This document shows positions 34,866 through 47,216 of a stretch of 64,000 nucleotides of DNA, one piece after another. Source of the stretch: Doryteuthis pealeii (taxonomy: Eukaryota; Mollusca; Cephalopoda; Myopsida; Loliginidae). The notes beneath the pieces were generated by a model, which was given only the letters and a program-made list of their open reading frames with translations, was not told where the DNA came from and searched no databases. The stretch is from positions 72,318,494 to 72,382,493 of the forward strand of contig CM042150.1 in NCBI GenBank assembly GCA_023376005.1. The letters run 5' to 3'. Within the stretch, counting starts at the first letter, position 1, and every line of letters starts with the position of its first letter. A program made the position numbers and the translations under genes.

Positions 34866-36936
34866 GACTTTGAATTTGAAAGCAAGTTGTTTGATGAATT
34901 AGCAAAAATAATTGTTTTTATACTCTATGTAGAACAGCTTATCACCCTCAATGCAATGGTTTGGTTGCGAGAGCACACAGAACCATTAAAACTGCTATTA
35001 TAGCACGAAAAGAGTCCTGCATTTCAGCTCTTTCAATAGTACTTCTTGGAATTTGCATATACCCAACAGCTCTGATTTTTCTACTTTTTACGCTGTCACA
35101 GGCACACAAATTTTACTACCACAGCTACTAAAGTAGCATTCCAAGTTGATTTTTTAGAGCAATGGAGCAATTTTGATAAAACTTGGCATTTTTATGTAAA
35201 ATTGTACGTTCTTTCTGATTCTGCACTCAAATTTTATGCATCCCATGCTGGAACCCATTATTTGGGGAATAAGAAGTAGGGATATCAACCCTTTTTAAAA
35301 GTTTCCTTGAAGATTATTCAACATTCTCATTTTAATACAGCATATATACACATATATAGTATTAATTTATATAAATAACATCACTTTGGATTTTAAAATA
35401 CCTTTTTTAAAATACCTACTAAGTTGTATTACATACAAGAAATAGAATAACTGTATATAATTTTATTTAACAAAGCCTGTCCTGCGTGTGCAGCTTTGTT
35501 TACGTAAGTTTTTTTTTCTTCCAAAATTGAAAGTTTGACAAAAATCTTGACGGTATATAATCATTAAAATTTCACACATTATATATGAAAATAATTCTGA
35601 GACTGTCTTCTATTACTGATAACTATATCAGCTTTTTTTCTTTTTTTTTTTTTTTTTTGCTTATCTTATATTTCTTGAAAAAATCTCCGTCAACTTTGGT
35701 CTATTGTGGTTTCGCTTCCAAAGGTCGAAAAAGAAAAATACAAGTTTCCGTTAGTAGTTAAAAGTGTCTCCTAATTAAGTATAAAATTTCAAGAATATTG
35801 AAAAAGATTAGCTACTTTGATTTTGAAAAACAAAATAGAGTATAAAATCTAGTCTAAAAAAATGTCATATTTTATGTTTTCCGCTGTTCGAAGCAAAATG
35901 TCATTTTAACTCGCTGTAAAAAATAATTCAATAGATAAAAACATAAAATTACATATTTATAAAGATTATTTTCTTTTCTTTCCAGCCATGTAAATATTTT
36001 TATGATTGGAACAGAAATATACGAGAAATTGCGATTTGAACCGAAGAAGGTGAAAATTTGTCAATGTCCAACGATTTTACCAAACGACCTGGTAATGTTA
36101 CTAATAGATAGTACAAGCGAGGAGAATGTAACTCAACGTTTTACTAGAGAACTACATAAAACCATTTCACAGTTTGATTTCAGAGATTTTACTAAAAGAC
36201 AATAAATCCCCAGAAAAGCTTCAAACTTATGATAAAGTTTGGATAGAGTGGATCGTGTTCGAAGGTCATTAGAGGCACTCTATTCAGCAAACACCTACAT
36301 ATTTTCGGATTTATGGGGTTAAGTTTTTGGTTCGTTTGTCTTGTATCTTATCCCCAATAAAGCTGGTTCTTTCTTCTTGTGGTGAGCTGAAATGGAGTTT
36401 AAGGAACGAAAAGGAATAAGAAAGGAAAGAGACAAAGGCAAGAGGTAGTTTTGTGACTTAGACTTTATTGAACGGAGCATAGTCGGCCGTGGCGAGGGGA
36501 CATGCCACTGGCCAGGAAACTACTATCTCAGTTGCGGCCTAAATCCAAATGACCGAGGTATCCTTTTGGGGGAAAGGAGTCAGTCCTTTTTGTCGGACAT
36601 GCGCAGAGAGGTTCTTCCTGTCAATGGCCCATGGGAGTTTGTTGTTTTTTTAAATTAAAAAATTGTTTTTTTCTTTTTCGTTTTATCTATTTTTAATCCC
36701 CACAGATTAAGACAAACAATGATATTGATACTCAAGTCTCTGTGGACAGATTAAAACCGTATATAGAAATACAAAAACAAAAAGTAGAGAAACCTGTTGA
36801 AGAAAGAATAAAACGCCCAGTGATTCAAAGCAAGAAGTGCTGGAATTGAACATGAAGATTCTCCCATAATAACCTCAAAATCATTTTCAGGTCGAACAGT
36901 TTCCTGGAAAAGACACGATTACTTTTATTATAGGTA
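34866..36936 (+). pseudogene. Gypsy pol 3' portion, interrupted, plus strand
   Basis: At 34866-35120 the plus strand reads FEFESKLFDELAKII, then TAYHPQCNG and HRTIKTAIIARKES, an integrase core end. The element then disappears into a dispersed repeat (about 35140-36100). It returns with TQRFTRELHKTI, broken DKVWI and VRRSLEALYS (36130-36290). It is interrupted again by LTR-like sequence with AATAAA motifs (about 36340-36690), and resumes with QVSVDRLKPYI and GRTVSWKRHDY (36700-36930). At its end lies a SINE with target-site duplication. It is a multiply interrupted, dead copy. Confidence 0.75.
35110..36100 (+). repeat. long dispersed repeat, copy 1
   Basis: Non-coding repeat whose consensus blocks recur at least nine times in the window: TTGATAAAACTTGGCATT, TTCTTTCTGATTCTGCACTC, ATTTCAAGAATATTGA(T)AAAGATTA, TTTTAACTCGCTGTAAAAAA, TTCAATAGATAAAAACACAT and AGAAATTGCGATTTGAACC. 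This copy sits inside the Gypsy pol remnant. Confidence 0.8.
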
Positions 36937-37193
36937 AGTAAAGTAAAGTCGTCGGGGCGACCTGATGTCGGTATCAGCCAATCAGCGAGGGAGTCTATCC
37001 CTTTTCACTAGCGCTAGACCAAGGAGATTGTTTTTTTGCGTCTGAGGTGGAGTGCCACACCTACCATCAGCTCCTTACTTTACTGCACAGATCCCTGTGC
37101 TACTCATACGCTGAGTTGGCGGGGACCGGGATCGAACTAGGAACCTTGTGGTTTCTAGCCGAACGCTCTACCGACTGAGTTAACCCGGTCCAA
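36937..37193 (-). mobile_element. tRNA-derived SINE with 12-bp target-site duplication
   Basis: On the minus strand TAACTCAGTCGGTAGAGCG (about 37180-37162) is a tRNA A-box region, and AGTTCGATCCCGG (about 37137-37125) a B-box. A body of about 180 bases ends in TTTACTTTACTTAC. The perfect duplication TTATTATAGGTA flanks it at 36925-36936 and 37194-37205. It inserted into the 3' end of the Gypsy pol remnant. Confidence 0.9.
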
Positions 37194-37205
37194 TTATTAT
37201 AGGTA

Positions 37206-38460
37206 CACTCTGCTATTAGATGGTAACTACATAAGCTGTAGATTCTTGTTTGGGCAGGTTTATGGAACAAAGAAAAAAAATACTGACCGACGCCAAATTC
37301 AAAACTCTCGCGAACTAACGGACATTCTGAGAGCGGGGAAAGAAAAGGATTTCTAGAAGTAGAGGACAGAAAGGCAGTGGCCAGCAAATCGGCTTATTGG
37401 AAATTTTATTTTTTCCAAAAAACATGTATGGTATTTTGCATGCCCTTTTTGTTTGTCTTTCAATATCTCTTGTTTCATATCTTGCGACGAAAGTAAACTA
37501 AAGAAAGGGCCCCATGTGGCTGGCTCTGGAAGCTGGACATCTATATCGGCCTCTTTTTGGTTTCGGGGTATCGAGGAGAGAAGACGCTTCTATCTCTCTG
37601 GTGAAAAACCTGCAGAGTGTCTACACTCTCAACATGAACTGACGAAAGTTCGTGAGGAAGCTGGATTCAAGGACATTGGCCGGTCTCTACGAGAAATTCT
37701 ATTGCAGAAACGTGGTTACTGCTATCTGACGCACCCAGGTCCCTGAAAACGACGCACATGGTCCTAGCAAAGCCTTTGGCGAGAAAGGCAGCAGGACGTC
37801 GCGCAAAACTAACTTCTGGCGAGAGAAGCTGCGGTGACACAACATACATGTGCCAACAGAAGAGAGCCTTGTTTCAGGCAAGAAGCAAGAATTATTGAAA
37901 AGATTTTTCATTTTTCTGCAAACTGTTTTTATTTTTTTAATTTTTTACTCTCCTGCATGAGAGAAATATTTTAAAGGCTTGTCCTTTTATTATATACACC
38001 TTTAAAGTACCAGTAAGTTGAACCTTCCTTTTTTTTATATATTTTTTTAAAACTGTTATTTGGCGCCTAAATTTGTATCAATTTGGGAATTACATGCAAT
38101 TATTTTGGATTGTATATCTTTAACTTTGTGCCTCCAGTTCGGAGATATTTATAAATTCTTTCTTACTTTCAAGCAAGTTGTAGTTTCCTTTTTCCCAACC
38201 CATTTTCATTTGACGGCGTTAGTTAAATTTTAAAGGTCGGAATTCTTCTGAGAACGAAAAATTTCCGACAGGCTAGTCATGAATACCAATCCTCCTCAAA
38301 CCGGGTGAACTGAATACAAGTAAGAATTAACACTAATAAGATTATGTAAAAAGGAAATTCGTTAACCAAAACATCTCTTTGTAACTTGTTGTTCATTTGA
38401 TACAATTTCTAATACAAATATAAAGGACAATTTTTGTTACGACTCAAACTCCTTTATTCA
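37206..38460. other. no recognisable gene
   Basis: Follows the Gypsy remnant and may be its 3' region. ORFs at 37453-37911 match nothing I recognise. Confidence 0.4.
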
Positions 38461-38464
38461 TTAT

Positions 38465-39381
38465 TTGAACTGTTTTGCTTGTTTCTTTGATGTTACATTT
38501 CACATAAAAATTACCTCCAACCAATATACAAAAACCATCTATTTAAACTTTGCCAAAGAATTTGTCTCTGTACTTCACAAAAAGCTACTATTGAAACTAC
38601 AAAAATATGGAATAAATGACCATGTTCTATATTGGATTAAAGAATTCCTAAGTAATAGAAGACAATGTGTCAAAATTAAAAACTAAATCAAAATGGGCTC
38701 AAATGACAAGTGGTATTCCACAGGGAAGTGTTCTTGGACCTTGTCTTTTTGTCATTTATATAAATGATCTACCAGATATAATTAACTGTTACACACAAAT
38801 ATTTGCAAATGATACTAAAATATTTTCTACTGTTAATGATCAAAATGATACTGACAAAATCCAAACTGATATTAACAATCTTGTAGATTGGTCGATAAAT
38901 GGCAGATCAGATTCAATACATCTAAATGTAAGGTGCTTCATGTAAGAAGAAATAATTCAAAACATTTATACTCAACGAGAAAAATGTCTTTAATGAAAGA
39001 GAAATACTAAAAAATACAGAGCTAGAAAAAGACCTCGGTGTGAATGTGGACCCTGAACTAAAATTTTCCAAACATATGGAAATACAAGTAAATAAAGCAA
39101 ACAACATATTAGGATTAATAACAAAGTAATATGAATACATGGATAAAGAAATGTTGAAAAGTTTATTAATTGCATTGGTGAGACCTAATCTGGAATTTGC
39201 TAATGTGGACTATAGTCCAAGACTAATCAAGGACATAAAACTCATCGAGGGAGTTCAGAGTGAGCTACTCAGGTAGTGAATGCATTAAAGAACCTTTCGT
39301 ATGAAGAAAGACTTAGGAACACTGACTTACCAAGTTTGGCGTACCGACGAATCAGATGAGGTATGGTTGAGTCTATATATA
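38465..39381 (+). pseudogene. non-LTR (LINE) reverse transcriptase fragment
   Basis: Plus-strand motifs of a Jockey/CR1-type RT appear in order: LNFAKEFVSV, KYGINDHVLYWIKEFLSNR, MTSGIPQGSVLGP, FVIYINDLP, and the catalytic box as FANDTKIF where FADD is expected. DWSINGRSDSIHLNVRC follows. Further on, in other frames, come DLGVNVDPELKFSKH, LVRPNLEFANV and IKDIKLIEGVQ. The second catalytic aspartate is Asn, and stops interrupt the frame. The 5' half with the endonuclease is absent. It is cut at 39381 by an LTR. Confidence 0.85.
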
Positions 39382-40242
39382 TGTAGTAGGAGTATAGAAT
39401 ACAATTCTATATTTTTAAATAAATACACGTACACATTTCTCTTTCAAACTTAAGGAAAAGAGATTAAAAACAAACACACAACACAATCCTTTTTCCAAGC
39501 TTAAGGAAAAGTAATTAAAGCAAACACACGAATACAAATCCTTTTCCAAAGATTTAAGGAAAAGTGATTAAACCAAAAGTTTACACAAAAATCAGAATCG
39601 ATTGGCTGGGTTCGTATTGCTTTCTACTACGTCCGCGCGTTTGCGCCAAAAGTTAATTACTTTTGATTCGACTAAAGTATTATAAATGATGGATAAGAAA
39701 TCAACAATTAGGCAGAATTCATTTCGCTATCAGACGACACTGACTTCATCTCACTTTCAAACCGGACACATCCGTCGACCACAAACAAACATACAGATCT
39801 CGTCTCGCTGCCAGATAGAACAACGACCAAGAAACAGGTGTTCGAACGACGATTCCACTGCCTCAACACAATTACTACTACTACTACCATTATTTTTACC
39901 ACTTCGTTCTACCTACATCAAGAATCCGTTTCAGCAAATCCCATCTCGCGGCCAGGTCGTATACACAAACTTGACTCTCATTTCTGTCCACATCTAAACG
40001 AACTTTTCCAAACTTAACATACAAACTTTTACATTTTACATTACACATATCACCTACACTATTCCTTTTGAACATTTACATATTTGTTGAATACTTGCAA
40101 ATTTATTCTCTGAATAAATTTATTTGTTATTTTATAATCATATGCATTTGTTTTATTATTTCTCCGTATTTTCTGCCTAACTGTGTCATTTTTATTCGTC
40201 ATTTCTAATATAATTGAACACACATTCTCATAATCCTCTACA
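39382..40242 (+). mobile_element. LTR (TGTAG...CTACA) with downstream PBS-like sequence
   Basis: Starts TGTAGTAGGAG, ends ATCCTCTACA, 861 bases. A TATA-like ATTATAAATG lies near 39679 and AATAAA near 40113. The next bases, GGAGTGACCGTGACG (40243), look like a primer-binding site. A degenerate three-fold repeat with CTTAAGGAAAAG lies at 39450-39575. It interrupts the LINE copy. No internal gag-pol is seen after it. Confidence 0.6.
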
Positions 40243-41057
40243 GGAGTGACCGTGACGTACCGGTAGCCAAGCGCATTCGCTGCCTTGCGTGTCGATCTAC
40301 TTTCTGAAAGCCGTTCGCAAAATTGCCATTTTTTTTACTACTGGCTTATTTGCCAGCAACGAGACATTTTAAAAACAGGCGAGTGACGTGGGGTAGCAGT
40401 TTGCTTGCAGGAATGAATATGTGACGCCGAAGGACTTGAAACATGATTGTAGTCGTTATTTCGTGTCTGGACCGAAGGTTTTGTGTGGTGGTGTGAATTT
40501 ACGAAAGTATCGTAGCAGCTTCTTATTTTTTTTTGTAAACCGGACAGTTAGAATATAAATATACACATCGATTTTATTCAGCAAACTTTAATCTGTTGAA
40601 TGTTGATAAAAAAATCAATATCAGGGGCCATAAACTAAAACTCTCAAAAAAATTTGCAAACAAATGTTAGGCAAAATTATTTTGGTTTCAGGATAGTAGA
40701 TTTATGAAATAAACTATCAGCAGTAGTGAATGTTCCATCTCTGAACTCTAGGTACCACCAAAATAGATCACGTGATCAGTTCAGGCCATATTGAAGGAAG
40801 AAACGTAGATATTTTTGAACTTAAAAAAAAATCTCGCAAAAAATAAATAACCAGCATAAAGAGTTGTTACAAAGAAAAACAGTTTAAAGATCAAATTATC
40901 CGATTGGAGAAAAATTACTCACCGTTACCTTGAAAAATAAATAAAACAGTCCGGTTTTTTACAACATGGTCAGTTTATTTATTGATATTTTTTTCGCTGA
41001 ATTCTGTATTCATGGTTCTTTTACTAAAAAAAACTCTCGCATTTAAACTTATAAAAA
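40243..41057. other. no gene; GGTACCACC motif at 40751
   Basis: Probably leader sequence of the LTR element followed by AT-rich DNA. GGTACCACCAA recurs at the inner arm ends of the fold-back element downstream. Confidence 0.4.
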
Positions 41058-41838
41058 TCTCGTGATATGATTATTCAGATTCTTATCTTTATAGAAAAAA
41101 AAAGTAAAAATCGTTTTTTGTCGGTTGATTTTTTCATATTTCATAAAATAAAATAGGGTGGGGGGTAGACCTCGTAAAAAAAATATTTCCCCTAATATAT
41201 TTTAGAAAAAAAACAAACTATTTCAGACATATTTTCATCAAAAGCTAAGTAATTCTGGAAATGTTCGTGAAAATCGAACCATTAATTGATTTTTCATAGA
41301 ATTTTTAAAAAAGTCTCTAGTCATAATTTGTTTTTGGTTACGTTAAATTCCAATTGATTTAACTGTGCAAAAATGTAAACATTGTTTTTCGTTTATAATT
41401 TTCATTATTTCCATAAGCTGAAATTTAAAAAAAAAAATCATCAGGATTTTTTTTAGTGTTTTTTCTTTCAAATGGACAAAAAAATTTGAAGATAATATTT
41501 AATATTATCTTCAAAAATTTTTGTCCATTTGAAAGAAAAAATAATATTAAATATTAACCTTTAAAAAAATATTTTCTTTAGAAAAATAATATTAAATATT
41601 AACCTTTATGCAAGTTTCATTGTGTTAAATATAAGGGGGGGGTAAATTTCACAGGGAAAATTGGTGGTACCTACTGAACTCTCTTTTAAGGCAACGGGGA
41701 TAAACTATGGAAAGAATATAAATATTCAGTGGAAATAAGATGGATATTTTAAATATAAGGAACAGATGACAGGTCTCAAACCTAATATACTAACTGAAAA
41801 AGATATTATATAATAATAATAATAATAATAATAATATA

Positions 41839-41869
<31 letters not shown>

Positions 41870-43338
41870 GTTGTTGTTGTTGTTGTTGTTGTGCCACGAC
41901 TAAGCTAAACTTAGTAAATAAATAATACTACTAATAAATAACTACTTAGATTTCAATGTTTTTTTTACACACACACGTACACAATTGTTTAAGTAAGGGA
42001 AATAACTCTTGATTAATAGTTATTCTTCTGTCATTAAGAACAAAATTTGTTTCCTGCAAATGGCGCCGAATGTGATTAGATATTAATGTCCAGATTTATG
42101 AAGTGCTGGTCTGAATGCATTTATTTCTCTGGGGATTTAAACTTCAGTCTTTTGTAAGTCACTATTTTTCGATTTTTGTCACATAAGTAGCGTAATAATT
42201 TATGTAAATTAGGAAACTGTGAAAACTGCAGGAACCCTTTTTTGTTTTGTGTACTTTTTTGCGTTCCAATGTGATTTTGATATCATTTTTATATTTAATT
42301 GTTGACGTCTTAAAATATTTTTTATATATTTTTATCATGTGAATTCAATGAATTGAGAGATATGAGAATAATCGATTCAACAATGGGCATTAAGAAGTAA
42401 ACATTACTTTTTAACTTAGATTACCTCCTCTTATTTGTTATTGACAAAATAAAAAATTTGCGATTTTGATTATTGTTTTATCCAAACACTGATATCAAAT
42501 TTTGACGGTTTAGTTATTTTAGTAACAGTTTGTTCCAATATTAAGCTATTTAGGTAAAGAAGAACAGTTTACCGCTATTTAATTGGATTACAGAAAAAAA
42601 ACAACTTCGAATTTAATTTTGTATTTTTGGAAACGTTATTTTTAATGAAAAAAAAAAATGCCACGAATAAGATATTGCAGCTGATCGTTTATTATTCTCT
42701 TAGAATGACTCGAACACCTATCACTCTGTTGTTGATGGAAAATAAAAGTATGTTATAATAATTGTTTTCAAATGATAAACCATTCCAAATTTAAAACAAG
42801 GGAAAATTGGTCGAAACAAACAAACACATGCGCATACACTAGGTACCACCAATTTTACCCTGTGAAATTTACACCCCCCTTACATTTAACACAATGAAAC
42901 TTGCAGAAAAATTAATATTTCTTGAAAAATGTTATTCCATTCGAAAGAAAAAAACATTAGACATACTCCTGATGATTAAAAAAAAATTTTTTCAGCTCAC
43001 AGGAATAATGAAAATTATGAATAAAAACAATGTTTTCATTTTTGCACTATTAAATCAACTGAAATTTAACGTAGCTAAAAACAAGTTACGGTAACAGTTT
43101 TTTTTTTTTTAATTCTATGAAAAATCAATTAATTGTCTGATTTTCACGAAAATTTCCATAAATGTTTACCTTTGGATGTAAATATATCTGAAATAGTTTT
43201 TTCCTTAAATATATTAGGGGAAATATTTTTTTACGAGGTCTATCGTAAAAAATATTTTATTTTATGAGATAAAAAAATGACCCGTCAGAAAACTTAACTT
43301 TTTTTCTATAAAGATAAGAATCTGAATAACTATATCAA
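41058..43338. mobile_element. 2.3-kb fold-back element with ~500-600 bp arms
   Basis: The left arm (41058-41682) and right arm (about 42836-43338) are diverged inverted copies. Shared blocks include TTATTCAGATTCTTATCTTT at the outer ends, ATGAAAAATCAATTAAT, GCAAGTTTCATTGTGTTAA and GGTACCACCAATTTT at the inner ends. The left arm has an extra palindrome (AATATTATCTTC) near 41500. The 1.15-kb interior contains trinucleotide repeats and no recognisable ORF. Confidence 0.8.
41810..41892. repeat. compound (TAA)n (TTA)n (TTG)n microsatellite
   Basis: Consecutive trinucleotide runs form a self-complementary TAA/TTA block and then a TTG block. Confidence 0.95.
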
Positions 43339-43690
43339 AGAAATTATATAACATACAAGGCAGTAGTTTTTTTAGGAAAAATTAATGAAATCGGAAATAA
43401 AAAGTGCAAAAAATGTCATAATATTATTATTTGAAAACTTTTTTTTGTTTTTTAATTGGTATATGCTATTCTATGAAATTGTAAAAAAGTTTTTTTTTAA
43501 AGAAATTAATTTTTAAGAGATCTTCAATCTTTTGGGTGCTTAAATATTTTTCTTCTGTGTGAAATAAATAAATTTTTTTCTGCGTGAAAAAAATCGATTT
43601 TTTCACGGATATTTAAATATATGAATTTTAGAATTCAGGTGAACTAAAAATTGGTCCGATCCACACTATGTTAATATTTTTAAAAGAACT
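43339..43690. other. no gene seen
   Basis: AT-rich stretch between the fold-back element and the dispersed repeat cluster. Confidence 0.5.
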
Positions 43691-44265
43691 TTTATTGTTG
43701 TACGCCTGTCGGACACATAAATTTGAGTTTTTTTCTTCAAAATACAAATTTTCGAATAAAAACCCGAAGCGGATAGCAATATTTACATTTTACACATCAT
43801 ATATCAAAATAATTCTGAAACTTTCTAATTCTACAGACAAAGTGCGTCTTTTTCGCTAATCATCCTTGTTTTGAACAATGATGAACAAGTCTTGGAGTTT
43901 GCACTATTGTAATTTTACTTCCATGGGTCCTAGAAACAAAACAAAAAAGCTCCCTTTTGTACTTCCAGGTTTCTTCTAATTGAATGCAAAATTTCAAGAA
44001 TATTGATAAAGATTAGCCACTTAGATGTTCAAAAGAAATGTAGAGTGTAAAATGTATTCTCGGAAAAAATTCCTATCACGCATTTTCGTTTTTTTTAAGC
44101 AAAATACGTTCTTAACTCGCTGTAAAAAAATATTCAATTAATAAAAACACATACAAATTACATATTTAGAGAGATTGTTTTATTTTATTTTCAACCATAT
44201 GAATATTTTTAAGATTGAACAATAAATATATGAGAAATTGTGATTTTAAATCAATAAGGTCCAAA
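43690..44265 (+). repeat. long dispersed repeat, copy 2
   Basis: Carries the family blocks CAAGAATATTGATAAAGATT, TTAACTCGCTGTAAAAAA and GAGAAATTGTGATTT. It is followed head-to-tail by copy 3. Confidence 0.8.
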
Positions 44266-44830
44266 AGTCACGTAAATTCGAGGTTTTTCTTCAAAATCAA
44301 AACTTTCGGATCAAATCCCGAAGCACTTCGCAATCTTTAAATTTCACAAATTTTATAGGAAAATAATTTTGAAAGTCTCTAAAATTACAGACAAAGTGCA
44401 TCTTTTTTGCGTCTTTCATATTTTTTAAACAAATATAACCTTAAACTTTGCCTCTCATATTTTCATTTCCACCGATCCTAGAAACAAAAAAAAAAAACCC
44501 GTTTGTACTTCCAGGTGTCTTCTATTTGAGTGCAAAATTTCAAGAATATTGATAAAGATTACCTACTTTGATTTTGAAAAACAAAACAGCGTGTAAAATT
44601 TATCCTAAAAAAAAACGGTCATATTTTTGTTTTCAGCTGTTCGCTGAAAATATGGTTTTAACTCGCTGTAAAAAATAATTCAATTGATGAAAACTGATAA
44701 AAGTTACATATTTAGAAAGATTACTCTATTCTCTTTCCAACCATATAAATCTTTTAAAGATTGGTTAAGAAATACTCGAGAAATTGCAAATTCAACTGAT
44801 TAAGGTCGCAAATTTGAAAATGTCAGCATT
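44266..44830 (+). repeat. long dispersed repeat, copy 3
   Basis: Begins with CTTTCGGATCAAATCCCGAAG and ends with CTCGAGAAATTGCAAATTCAA. It is a tandem neighbour of copy 2, about 570 bases per unit. Confidence 0.8.
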
Positions 44831-45169
44831 TTTCAGCTAAATGCTTGTAATGCTAGATTGATACTAAAATAAAGTAGTTAAAATCAGATAATTCCCTGAT
44901 TTTAGGTAAATTTTTTTCAGTGTTAAATTTATTTTGTAAACACAGATTTTATGACATTTTTAAACAGCATTTGGCCATACGCGATCGAAATTGACCGAAA
45001 AAATTGTTTTAAATGTATTAAAAATAAATTACATGTGTAATATTAATTCGCTTTTTTTTTCTACTGATGTTACTTTTTTTTTTTTTACTTATGTTACTAC
45101 TTTTCGACTTAGACAAAAATTTGACCTTAAATAATTGATTTAATTCATTTTAATTTGTTTAATAAAGTT

Positions 45170-45745
45170 TTCTTTTCAAAAATTTTTCAAAATTAAATTT
45201 TTGAGCAAAATCCCTAACGGTATACAATCGTTTTTATTTCACACATTATATATGGAAATAATTCTGAGTCTGTCTTCTATTACTGGTATAGTGTTTTTTT
45301 TTTTTTTTTGCTTTTATATTTTTTGAAGAAATCACATTCAAATTTGCTCTCATGTATTTTTGCTTCCACGAGGCCTAGAAACAAAAAAAAAAAAAAGATC
45401 CTGTTTGTACTTCTAGGTGTCTTCTAATTGAGTGTAAAATTTCAAGAATATTGATAAAGATTAGCCACCATGATTTTGAAAAACAAAATATCATGTAAAA
45501 ATTGGTCTAAAAAAAATGTCTTATTTTATGTTTTCGTTTTTTTGAAGCAAAAATATCATTTTAACTCGCTGTAAAAAATTATTCAATCAATAAAAACACA
45601 TAAAAATTACATATTTATAAAGATTATTTTATTTTATTTCCAGCCATATAAATATTTTTAAGATTGGATCATAAATACCAGAGAAATTGTTATTTGAACT
45701 AATTAAGGTGAAAAATTGTCTATGTCCAACGATTTTACAAAACAA
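45170..45745 (+). repeat. long dispersed repeat, copy 4
   Basis: Same block order, with a G/C-poor centre and GTTTGTACTTCTAGGTGTC. It is separated from copy 3 by about 340 bases. Confidence 0.8.
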
Positions 45746-45821
45746 GCTGTTATTGCTATATAATTAATTGAGAATCTCAGTTTAAAAGTAAGGTCCCCAT
45801 CCATTTAAACAGAACAAATAT

Positions 45822-46008
45822 TGGTTATTTCTTATAATCTAACATAAACAAAGGGGAACCACCCTTGACTGATAAATTATTTATTTATTTTCCCATTAAA
45901 CTAACCCTAACCCGTCTTCTTTTTTCCTAGTAGATCAATAAATAAATAAATAATTTATCAGTCAAGAGTGGTCCCCTTTGTTTATGTTAGGAAATATCCC
46001 AAATATTG
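45822..46008. repeat. MITE-like inverted repeat
   Basis: Arms of about 70 bases (45822-45895, 45938-46008) share CTAACATAAACAAAGGGG and GACTGATAAATTATTTATTT. The short centre contains CTAACCCTAACCC. Confidence 0.85.
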
Positions 46009-46389
46009 ATGTGTAATCTTTTCACTGATAATCTAAAAGAAAATTATATTTCATAAACAACAGAGTAAAAAAATCTCAATTTTTATTTTTTTATTCTTTA
46101 CATTTAATTTTCACGTTTTCGGTACTTATTTTCTACTAAAATTGCCTATATGGCCTACCATTGGTAACCCTTGTTATCCAGGGCTTGACTACAGTGTTTA
46201 GCAACTCCATGTAGCCATCTGAGGGTTTTCCAACACTTTTTCTGCAGATTTTCGAAGAATTCTGCTGTATGAATGTAATCAAATTGTCTGTTATGTTGCT
46301 TTCTTCTAGCCACAGCCTTGTAGTCTCCATTGCAATTCTTCAGTTCATGCCTGATTGTTTTTTTGTTAAAAAATGTCATATCATGGACC

Positions 46390-46830
46390 AACTGAAACAA
46401 GGAATTCAGATATTTCTTCACAGTTTCTTTGTTTTTGGAGCAATTTGGTTAAAACTTGGTATTCTTATGTAAAATTGTATGTTCTTTCTGATTCTGCACT
46501 CAAATTGTATGTATCTCTATGCTGTAACCAATTATTTAGAGAATAAGAGGTACAGATATCAGCGTTTTTTGTTTTTTTAAAAAGTTTAACAGCCGATTAT
46601 TCAACATTTTCATTATAATGTATAATAAATAAATTTTGAAGCAAAATACCATTTTAAGTCGCTGTAAAAAAATAATTCAATAGATAAAAACACATACAAC
46701 ATACATGTTTAGAAAGATTATTTTCTTTTCTTTCCAACTATATTGATATTTTTAAGATTAGATCAGTGCAAGAAATTGCAAGTTGAACCAATTAAGGTTT
46801 TGTCAATATCCACCAAAATCAACAAAAGTG
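46390..46830 (+). repeat. long dispersed repeat, copy 5
   Basis: Contains ATGTTCTTTCTGATTCTGCACTC, split by a deletion from the later blocks CGCTGTAAAAAAATAATTCAAT and AGAAATTGCAAGTTGAACC. It ends about 130 bases before the first PAN2 coding exon. Confidence 0.8.
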
Positions 46831-46970
46831 CTGAGATTGCTATCTTTACTTTATTGGATTCATTTTTGAATTGTATACATCATTTTTAATTCTATGCCAG
46901 AAAATATTTTTTATGAATTCAGATGATCATTTTTTTTTTTTTTTTCAATTTTTTTCTTGCAGCTCATTTC

Positions 46971-47216
46971 ATGGAGTTCACTGGAGTACCTGTAAACTTT
47001 TCTGACAGTCCAATTCCAGGACCTGTAATGCCAGTTGAATCGTCATTAATTGGGACTCAGTTTTCTGAGAACATGTTCCAGCCTGAGCATAATTCAGCTG
47101 GTGATGTTCAGTATACTGAAACACATAGTGCTCTTGCAGATGGTGGACATCAGTTTGGGGTGTCAACTTTGTGTTTTGATGCATTGCAAGAACTTTTATG
47201 GATGGGAAATCAGGGT
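46971..47216 (+). CDS. PAN2: PAN2 deadenylase subunit, coding exon 1
   Basis: PAN2 is the catalytic subunit of the cytoplasmic PAN2-PAN3 complex that trims mRNA poly(A) tails. This exon encodes the N-terminal 82 residues, leading into the first WD40 blade (FGVSTLCFDALQELLWMGNQG, close to the vertebrate VSHFDLHEEMLWVGSHGG). The likely start is ATG 46971, eight bases after a T-rich tract and TTGCAG acceptor (46961-46962), so a non-coding 5' exon lies upstream. The MEFTG start resembles the MNFEGL of vertebrate PAN2 and the distance to the first blade is similar. The donor is GGT|GTAAGT at 47216, phase 0. Catalytic domains are outside the window. Confidence 0.88.

Noticed and set aside
40530..40970. 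Element ending in AAACCGGACAG and CAGTCCGGTTTTTT
   Set aside because: The possible inverted ends are only about 10-15 bases with a shift; too weak to call.
46136..46421. Two overlapping minus-strand ORFs upstream of PAN2
   Set aside because: No recognised domain; probably transposon-derived or chance, with no second supporting exon.
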